64,000 nucleotides of DNA, from positions 434,001-498,000 of the forward strand of contig NZ_PUHY01000010.1 in NCBI RefSeq assembly GCF_002967765.1, written 5' to 3'. Position 1 is the stretch's first letter, and each line of letters starts with the position of its first letter. Positions 58,043-64,000 of this stretch are shown here, in pieces. The notes under the pieces are model-generated. The model did not search any database and had not been told where the DNA came from. It saw only the letters and a program-made list of their open reading frames with translations. A program made the position numbers and the translations under genes. This stretch comes from Blastopirellula marina. GTDB taxonomy: Bacteria; Planctomycetota; Planctomycetia; Pirellulales; Pirellulaceae.

Positions 58043-60046
58043 ATGATCACGGCTCGACATTGCATCCTACTCGTTGCATTGCTTTTATTACCGAACATTT
58101 CCTCCGCCGAAGATACTGTCGGTCCGCAGCTCATCGAATCTCCTGATGGCCATCTACAGTTTGTCTTTCAACTCGACGAGAAAGGCCAACCAACGTTTGT
58201 GGTAAAGCGAGATCGCCAAAATCTTGTTGACGGTACGTTAGGTTTGAAATTCGCAGATGCCCCGCCGCTGCAAAGTGGCTTGCAGTACAAACAAGTAACA
58301 CGTGACAGCCGGGACATTACGTACACAATCCCTGTCGGCAAGACATCGTTGGCCCACGATCGACACAATCAACTCACGATCTCACTCCAAGAAACAGCCA
58401 AGCCAGAGCGGCGCCTCGATCTCCAGCTCCGCGCGTTCGACGATGGCATCGCATTTCGCTACGTCATTCCACAACAGCCAAATCTAAAGAAGTTCGTTCT
58501 CACCGACGAACTGACGACATTAACCTTCGCTGAAGACACGCCCGCGCATTATCTTCCGCTGAACAGTTTCACCACGCCCTACGAGAAGTACTATCAATCG
58601 CAACCACTCGCCGAGATCAGCCCGGAATCGTTGATTGGCTTGCCCATGCTAATGGAGCCTGCCCAGGAGGAGACGCCGATTTGGTTGGCCGTAACCGAGG
58701 CCGACCTGACGAACTACGCCGGGATGTACCTCACTCCTGTGAACGAGAAGCCTGGCACGTTCGCGACGGCACTCTCACCCCTTCCTGGTCGCACAGACGG
58801 TGCGAAGGTGATGGGCGAGGCGCCGTTTGCGTCGCCTTGGCGTGTTCTCATGATCGCCGAGGATCCTGGCCGCCTGATCGAATCAGATCTTGTCTTTCAC
58901 CTGAACGAGCCCGCGAAAATCAAAGATCCATCTTGGATCAAGCCTGGCAAATCAACGTTCCCATGGTGGAATCACTTTGTCCTCGGAGACGTCGACTTTA
59001 AACCAGGCGTGAACACAGCAACCACCAAGCATTACATCGACTTCTGTGCTCAGCAGGGCATTCCTTACCATTCACTCGATGGGCTCGACATTGCCTGGTA
59101 CGGCGGGCCAATTGCTCCCAACGGTCCGACCGATGTGACAACTGCGGCCGATCCGATCGATTTGCCCGAGGTTTTAAGATACGCGAAAGAGAAAGGAGTC
59201 CGTCTCCGATTGTGGGTTCATTGGAAAGCGCTGAAACCGCAACTCGACGAAGCGCTTGCCACTTACGAAAAGTGGGGCATCGAAGGCATCATGATCGATT
59301 TCATGGATCGCGATGATCAAGAGATGGTGCAGTGGTATCACGAGGTCGCCGAGAAGGCCGCCCGTCATCATTTGACCGTCACGTGGCATGGTGCCTATAA
59401 GCCGACCGGTATGGAGCGAACCTGGCCCAACGTGTTGAGTTACGAAGGGGTTTTGAATCAGGAATACAACAAATGGTCGGAAATTGGTACGCCCCCGAAA
59501 CATAATCTCGATGCCGCGTTCATCCGCATGTTGGCTGGGCCGCTCGACTATCATCAAGGGGGCATGCGCAATGAGTTGCCGAGCGAATTCAAACCGCGCG
59601 ACGTCGCGCCGCCAGTGCAAGGAACGCGCGGTCACCAACTAGCGATGTACGTTGTCTATCAAAACCATCTGTCGATGCTGGTCGATTACCCCAATGCGTA
59701 TCGCGATCAACCAGGACTCGATTTCCTGGTTGATGTTCCTGCCAATTGGGATGAAACACGGGTGCTACATGCTGATTTTGGCAAGTGCCTGATCATCGCA
59801 CGGCGGCTCGGCACCGAGTGGTATGTCGGCGGGATGACGGCCGATCAACCTTGCCAGCTCGATCTATCGATGAGTTTCCTGGGCAATTCGCCCGGCAAGG
59901 CAACTTGGTACTTCGATGATGAAAGTGGCGATCCCACGTCTCTTGAGAAGCGAGAGCAGATGGTTGCCCCCGACCAAGTGGTACCGATCACCATGCCGGC
60001 GAGCGGCGGCTTTGTCGGCCGGATCTCAACGCTGATTCCCAACTAA
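58043..60046 (+). CDS. GH97-family secreted glycoside hydrolase
   Basis: 667 residues from ATG 58043, which begins the signal peptide (core ~6-17, cleavage near 'SSAEDT'); a GTG at 57974 adds 23 residues. The N-terminal beta-sandwich (~25-270) precedes a TIM barrel. Family blocks are 'WGIEGIMIDFMDRDDQEMVQ', 'LTVTWHGAYKPTGMERTWPN', 'YEGVLNQEYNKW' and 'MLAGPLDYHQGGMRNELPSE'. GH97 includes alpha-glucosidases and alpha-galactosidases (SusB-like) of glycan-using bacteria. I cannot assign inverting or retaining mechanism with certainty. Confidence 0.93.
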   Translation: MITARHCILLVALLLLPNISSAEDTVGPQLIESPDGHLQFVFQLDEKGQPTFVVKRDRQNLVDGTLGLKFADAPPLQSGLQYKQVTRDSRDITYTIPVGKTSLAHDRHNQLTISLQETAKPERRLDLQLRAFDDGIAFRYVIPQQPNLKKFVLTDELTTLTFAEDTPAHYLPLNSFTTPYEKYYQSQPLAEISPESLIGLPMLMEPAQEETPIWLAVTEADLTNYAGMYLTPVNEKPGTFATALSPLPGRTDGAKVMGEAPFASPWRVLMIAEDPGRLIESDLVFHLNEPAKIKDPSWIKPGKSTFPWWNHFVLGDVDFKPGVNTATTKHYIDFCAQQGIPYHSLDGLDIAWYGGPIAPNGPTDVTTAADPIDLPEVLRYAKEKGVRLRLWVHWKALKPQLDEALATYEKWGIEGIMIDFMDRDDQEMVQWYHEVAEKAARHHLTVTWHGAYKPTGMERTWPNVLSYEGVLNQEYNKWSEIGTPPKHNLDAAFIRMLAGPLDYHQGGMRNELPSEFKPRDVAPPVQGTRGHQLAMYVVYQNHLSMLVDYPNAYRDQPGLDFLVDVPANWDETRVLHADFGKCLIIARRLGTEWYVGGMTADQPCQLDLSMSFLGNSPGKATWYFDDESGDPTSLEKREQMVAPDQVVPITMPASGGFVGRISTLIPN

Positions 60047-60064
60047 TCGCTGGCGTCATAACGA

Positions 60065-62272
60065 CTACGGCACGCGTGGCAGTGGCTTTCGCGCTACTGC
60101 CTCTGGCTGAGTAATCGGTTTCCCCCAGCCTAAGACGTTGGTCATCACGTTCCATCTCGGCTGCGAGTTTTCCGCTGATTTCCCTTCAATCCAGTGGGCG
60201 TACAGCGAATCGATTGTTCCATCCTTCTGCTTGAGATCAATCCAGTGACTTACCACGTTCTCGAGTCGCTTGGCTTCAATCGGCATCGGGTAACCAATGC
60301 TCACTTGCAGGCGAGCATCCTGAGGCACAACCACGCTGTAACTTGGATGCAACAGTGTCCACGCACTGCCTGCTTCAGCACTCATCACCAGGGCGTCGTA
60401 GCTATCTGGCTGGTCAAAGAATTCCTTGGGAGAGTCAACCAGCACAATCTCAGCCGCAGGGGCTGTATTTTGAATCCAGGTTCCAAAGTAGGGACGCTCT
60501 AAAACCGCAATCCGCGGACGTTCCATTTGCCGCAAACTGGCGAACGAATCGAACTGATGCTTGCGATAATCTGGCACCACAAACGATAGGTTCAAGTCGA
60601 GATAGCCTTGGCTGAACAACATCGATTCCACGCGACTTGGCGTGGCAAACAGTCCACCGACCAGCATGTCGTAACGGCGATTGCCCTTGAGCCCCGCCGC
60701 CATTTCACCCTTTTGATAAGGACTGTATTCGACGGTGACCCCTAATTCATCAGCCAAGGCTTGGGTCATTTCAATATCTAATCCGACCAGTTCGTCCTTC
60801 TTGTTGAAGAAGCTGAATGGCATGCCGCCTGGATCGTAGCCGACGCGTAGAACGCCACGCTCGCGAATCTGGTTCAGTACCGATCCCTCTTCAGGTTCCG
60901 ACATCGGCTCAGGGATCTCGCGGCTGACGCTTCCTTTCAGTTCGTACTGAATCGATTGCATCCCGGCGATCATCTCGTCCTTGGAGTAAGCTCGGTCGAC
61001 GGTCGTTTCTAAGACAAATCGCGTCCCACCAACCGCCACAACCAGCAGCGCGACGGTCAGGCCGGCGAATGCCGAAATCCGTTTCGGCCGGAACTTCAAC
61101 CAGCCAGCATTTCCGGCAGCCGTCAGCAGCGCCACGCCAGCTAAGTGCATCACGGCGAGCATTGTCGCCAGACGTCCGATGTAAACGAGCGTTACCACAT
61201 GTAATTGAAACATATCGGTCGGAATCCGCAGCTGTTGCAGCACGAACGGTAGCCCGATCTCGACACTGCCAAAGAAGCTGAAGAAGCCGAGTAAACATAG
61301 CTTCGGGTACTGCGACATCTCGACCGGGTTGCCGGTAAACCAACCAGCAAACGGGATAAATAACAGTAACAACACCACGCCCATGTTGGGGAACGTGAAC
61401 GCGATCGGTAAGCAAACATCGACAACCGATTCGGCACGACCGCGACTCAGTTCTTCCTGCTCTTGAAACAGATGTTTGCAGTTTTCCGCCAACATGGCCA
61501 GCACAACCAACAAGTTTCCGGTCGTGAAACCAGTGACAAGCGGATCGCGGGTCGCTCGCAAAATATCGCGATAACTGAATGGCGTAAGCGAGGCCACCAA
61601 CATTGGCACAAGCCAGAACGTAAGCAGCGTTGCCCCTACCGTGTAGGCAATCAGATAAACCTGCAATCGGCTTAAATCCTCCAGCGTCATCGTCCCCGCA
61701 GCGCTGGCCGCCAAGGCGAAAACACCGATCGGGGTTAGCTTCACGACGAAGCCTGTAATCCGCCCGAGGGCATCAGCCAGACTATCCAGAATATTGAGTA
61801 GCTGCTGCTTCTTCGGCACACCGATCAGCGCGATGCCTAAGGCAATCCCAAAGACAACCACGCCTGGGATGATTGCGTCGGACAAACTTCGAAACGGGTT
61901 CGCTGGGATGTAGAGTTCGACAAAGTTAACCGGCTGGCTGGATTCAACCATCGTCGCACTAAAGAAATTTGCCGAGGCGATCACTGGAAAAGTAATCGGC
62001 AGCATGACAACAAGTGCGATCGCCAGCAGCCATAGCAGCGCAGAGAACGCGGCCAAACGCACTCCGAGTAACTTGGCTTCTTCAAAACTGAGTCGACCGA
62101 ATCCAAGCGGAAGACTGACAATAAAGTAAGGCAAGACCGCCATTTGCAGCAGGCGAATGAAACCGGTGCCCAGCGGATCAAGCACCTGGGCACGTTCACC
62201 AACAAAGATTCCTACAGCAATTCCAAGTGTTAAACCAATTAAGATCCAAGCCGTCAAACTTAAACGCTTCAT
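60065..62272 (-). CDS. Dicarboxylate-type symporter fused to a periplasmic solute-binding domain
   Basis: 735 residues from ATG 62272, which has AGGG six bases upstream; ATG 62296 adds eight. The first ~420 residues are a DAACS/SLC1 cation:dicarboxylate symporter: 'LGTGFIRLLQMAVLPYFIVSL', 'FTTGNLLVVLAMLAENC', 'LPIAFTFPNMGVVL'. A further helix (~420-440) leads to a ~250-residue bacterial SBP family 3 domain ('RGVLRVGYDPGGMPFSFFNKKDELVGLDIEMTQALADELG', 'YDMLVGGLFATPSRVESMLFS'). Fusing a binding protein to a secondary transporter is unusual. Likely substrate an amino acid or C4-dicarboxylate; unproven. Confidence 0.88.
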   Translation of the reverse strand: MKRLSLTAWILIGLTLGIAVGIFVGERAQVLDPLGTGFIRLLQMAVLPYFIVSLPLGFGRLSFEEAKLLGVRLAAFSALLWLLAIALVVMLPITFPVIASANFFSATMVESSQPVNFVELYIPANPFRSLSDAIIPGVVVFGIALGIALIGVPKKQQLLNILDSLADALGRITGFVVKLTPIGVFALAASAAGTMTLEDLSRLQVYLIAYTVGATLLTFWLVPMLVASLTPFSYRDILRATRDPLVTGFTTGNLLVVLAMLAENCKHLFQEQEELSRGRAESVVDVCLPIAFTFPNMGVVLLLLFIPFAGWFTGNPVEMSQYPKLCLLGFFSFFGSVEIGLPFVLQQLRIPTDMFQLHVVTLVYIGRLATMLAVMHLAGVALLTAAGNAGWLKFRPKRISAFAGLTVALLVVAVGGTRFVLETTVDRAYSKDEMIAGMQSIQYELKGSVSREIPEPMSEPEEGSVLNQIRERGVLRVGYDPGGMPFSFFNKKDELVGLDIEMTQALADELGVTVEYSPYQKGEMAAGLKGNRRYDMLVGGLFATPSRVESMLFSQGYLDLNLSFVVPDYRKHQFDSFASLRQMERPRIAVLERPYFGTWIQNTAPAAEIVLVDSPKEFFDQPDSYDALVMSAEAGSAWTLLHPSYSVVVPQDARLQVSIGYPMPIEAKRLENVVSHWIDLKQKDGTIDSLYAHWIEGKSAENSQPRWNVMTNVLGWGKPITQPEAVARKPLPRVP

Positions 62273-62669
62273 CTTTTTCCCTGAACGGAGTTCCATTTCA
62301 TACGTTCAGGCCACCGCGAAAAAGTCGCGACAACCCTGCAGAGGTGTTGCTGAAACCTCAATCGCAAGATCTATGCCATGCGGGTGGTTAACTCTTGACC
62401 ACTCACGCGAAAGTAAAGAAGAGTTCACGACTTAGAAAAGTCATCTTTCATACCGCGTTCTGACGACGGCAAAGAAGTGAGCACGCATCGCGCGGGAAGT
62501 GTGCACTGCTATCAATGCTGAGTTCGACTGCTTTTTCTCAGAATACGCCGCTGTTACGAATTACTTTTATCAGGGATTGCCGCAAGATCGCCCACTCCGA
62601 GGGGAATGACATGCGTAAGAAGGTGCATGCCATCCGAAACGAGGTACCATGCACCTTGAAAGCTAATCA
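62273..62669. other. Intergenic region with operator-like inverted repeat
   Basis: 397 bases between the divergent symporter and immunity-like genes. A ten-base perfect inverted repeat (62620-62657) lies just before the downstream start. No other gene, RNA or element recognised. Confidence 0.5.
62620..62657. promoter_or_regulatory. Perfect 10-bp inverted repeat before the 62670 gene
   Basis: AAGGTGCATG (62620-62629) and CATGCACCTT (62648-62657) are complementary with an 18-base spacer, ending 12 bases before the ATG. It could be a repressor operator or an mRNA hairpin masking the ribosome-binding region. Confidence 0.5.
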
Positions 62670-63101
62670 ATGATGTTTTGTGTCTTGGAGCCTGAATTTG
62701 CTGGTCCCTTGGGGCCACGCAAGGTTGTGAATCAATCGGTTCACCCGCCTGAGGTCTCTTCGCTCCACATTGAATTCGACATGGAAGCCTGGCGTGGTGA
62801 TGATCTCTTGGAAGCGTATCCCTGCTTCCTCGTCACCGAGAATCTCCGTCGCGTTATCGAGAAGTTCGCCAAGGGTGGGTTTCAATTCGATTCCCTGCGG
62901 CAAACTCGACTCGGGCCACCACGCAAGCTTCAGCCGTTTCAACCGCTTCCACAACTTTGGTGGCTCAAAGTCACCGGGCAAGCAGGCCTCGACGAGATCG
63001 GCCTGGCAGAGAATCACTGCCTGGTGGTGGACGAACAGGTCGTCTTTGAAATGAAACGGCACTGCCAATTGAATAACTGCAACATCTATCCGTTCGTGTA
63101 G
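62670..63101 (+). CDS. Immunity-like hypothetical protein
   Basis: 143 residues, cytosolic. The pattern 'FCVLEPEFAGPLGPRKVVN', 'VSSLHIEFDMEAWRGDDLLEAYPCFLVTENL', 'WWLKVTGQAGLDEIGLAENHCLVV' and 'NNCNIYPF' matches my recollection of a family of small proteins found as orphan immunity-like genes in planctomycetes and myxobacteria. No toxin gene lies beside it. The minus-strand open frame over the same stretch is a shadow. Start could be either of two adjacent ATGs. Function inferred only by family resemblance. Confidence 0.65.
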   Translation: MMFCVLEPEFAGPLGPRKVVNQSVHPPEVSSLHIEFDMEAWRGDDLLEAYPCFLVTENLRRVIEKFAKGGFQFDSLRQTRLGPPRKLQPFQPLPQLWWLKVTGQAGLDEIGLAENHCLVVDEQVVFEMKRHCQLNNCNIYPFV

Positions 63102-63231
63102 CGAAGATTCACCGGAATTGTGTGGCTTCGCTTATTCTTTAAATCGTGCTGCAATTCGGGGTAGAATGGAGCTTCGCTTCTCTTCACGACGATCTCCCAC
63201 CCCCTGATCTCAAACCGCCTCAGGTATCTGT

Positions 63232-64000
63232 ATGAACATGCCTCGTTTGCTTACGCTGCTCGCGTTGGTCGCCTCCTTTTTTCCCGCTTCTTTCGCCTTT
63301 GCGGAAGAAGTCGCTGGCAGTCGGCCCAACATTGTCTTCATCCTGGCCGATGACATGGGCTGGAATCAGCCGGGCTTTAACAACCCAGCCAGAAAGTCGC
63401 TGACACCTAACATTGATGCCCTGGCCGCCGAAGGGATGCGTCTCAATGAGTTTTACACCCACAGTGTGTGTGCCCCGACACGCTCTGCCTTCTTGACGGG
63501 TCGCTACGCATTCCGCACGTGGAGCGATTGGCGAACCGAAGACTTCGGCAAACCCAGCTACCTCGCCAAACTTGGACTCACGCTGGCCCATAACGATCGG
63601 GGCGAACCAACCCGGCGCATCCATGCCCTCGATACCGAAGAGATCACGATTGCTGAAGTCCTCCAGGACTCCGGTTACTTCACCGCCTTGCTTGGCAAGT
63701 GGCATCTCGGCGAGTGGTTACCAGAACATCTGCCGATGGGGCAGGGGTTCGAGTATCAATACGGGCACTACGCCTGGGGCATCGACTACTACACCAAGAC
63801 AATCGTCCACAACGCCCCGGCCCGCTTTGCCGTTTACGATTGGCATCGCAATCAGCAGCCGGTGAATGAAGAAGGTTATAGCACTGATCTAATCGCCGCC
63901 GAGGCCGAGCGAGTGATCGCCGCGCGGAAGGATGATGAGCGTCCTTTCTTCATGTACGTTGCATTCAACGCAGTCCATGGCCCCTTGAATCCTCCGCCTG
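63232..64000 (+). CDS. Secreted sulfatase, 3'-truncated by window end
   Basis: 256 codons visible. A signal peptide (core ~4-20, cleavage near 'AFAEE') is followed by the metal-binding 'NIVFILADDMGWNQPG'. The C-x-P-x-R formylglycine motif is 'VCAPTRSAFLTGRYAF' with Cys80, and 'GKWHLGEW' gives the second signature. 'FFMYVAFNAVHGPLNPP' is the last segment seen. It should hydrolyse sulfate esters outside the cytoplasm. It differs from the sulfatase at 15722 in having a different core ('AWGIDYYTKTIVHN'), so it belongs to another subgroup. Confidence 0.93.
   Translation, partial: MNMPRLLTLLALVASFFPASFAFAEEVAGSRPNIVFILADDMGWNQPGFNNPARKSLTPNIDALAAEGMRLNEFYTHSVCAPTRSAFLTGRYAFRTWSDWRTEDFGKPSYLAKLGLTLAHNDRGEPTRRIHALDTEEITIAEVLQDSGYFTALLGKWHLGEWLPEHLPMGQGFEYQYGHYAWGIDYYTKTIVHNAPARFAVYDWHRNQQPVNEEGYSTDLIAAEAERVIAARKDDERPFFMYVAFNAVHGPLNPPP

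Noticed and set aside
62667-63068. 133-residue minus-strand open frame
   Set aside because: The plus-strand frame over the same bases has family-like motifs, so the minus frame is treated as a shadow.

Overview
The window comes from a planctomycete, most likely Pirellulales (Blastopirellula/Bremerella/Rhodopirellula type). Evidence for this is a PVC-type CxxCH haem protein with HEAT repeats, a DUF1559 prepilin-like protein with an H-X9-DG signature, DUF1080, NPCBM, GH97 and GH16 proteins, two sulfatases, a tetratricopeptide protein carrying two RNA polymerase alpha-CTD-like domains, and a probable TIGR03067-type protein. A DUF374 acyltransferase and KdsA indicate a Gram-negative, LPS-type envelope. 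No phage, plasmid, IS element or CRISPR array was seen. The window holds two tRNA genes and no rRNA.

Layout. 1-12.5 kb: truncated NPCBM protein, DUF374 acyltransferase and dapF, a small planctomycete protein, a large AsmA-like protein, a GT39-like glycosyltransferase, an MFS transporter, a GH16 enzyme and tilS. 12.5-18.9 kb: a long leader region, then rny and the YmdB-type phosphoesterase, a sulfatase, a bestrophin channel and a membrane protein. 19-27.7 kb: LRR-like protein, helical hypothetical, giant PVC cytochrome, GrpB-family protein, DUF2752 protein, lipoprotein, an alpha/beta hydrolase-like protein and a LysM protein. 28-37.3 kb: a same-strand block with the order TPR/alpha-CTD protein, tgt, PQQ-propeller protein, yajC, secDF; upstream of it lies tRNA-Thr(CGT). 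38-44.6 kb: lipid kinase-like protein, kdsA, transglutaminase-like lipoprotein, purC and a catalytically degenerate GH10-like protein. 44.6-52.5 kb: small lipoprotein, DUF1080 protein with repeats, FHA-GAF-SpoIIE phosphatase, tRNA-Gln(CTG), HtrA-like protease, HAD hydrolase, DUF1559 protein and a lipoprotein. 52.5-64 kb: M24 peptidase, a small accessory block, accB-accC, GH97, a symporter fused to a solute-binding domain, an immunity-like orphan and a second sulfatase cut by the window end.

How the genes fit together: protein export and envelope building (yajC-secDF, AsmA-like, kdsA, DUF374, dapF, LysM, HtrA) sit beside exported polysaccharide-degrading functions (two sulfatases, GH16, GH97, DUF1080, NPCBM). 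Housekeeping genes (accBC, purC, tilS, tgt, rny) are interspersed.

The most unusual items are: a Tgt that has lost all three zinc-binding cysteines; a SecDF with an extra N-terminal segment and a long acidic Pro/Ala/Glu insertion; a dicarboxylate-type symporter covalently joined to a periplasmic binding protein; a TPR protein with tandem alpha-CTD domains; a cytosolic pseudo-GH10; and a TIGR03067-like gene whose frame is broken at a five-base G tract.
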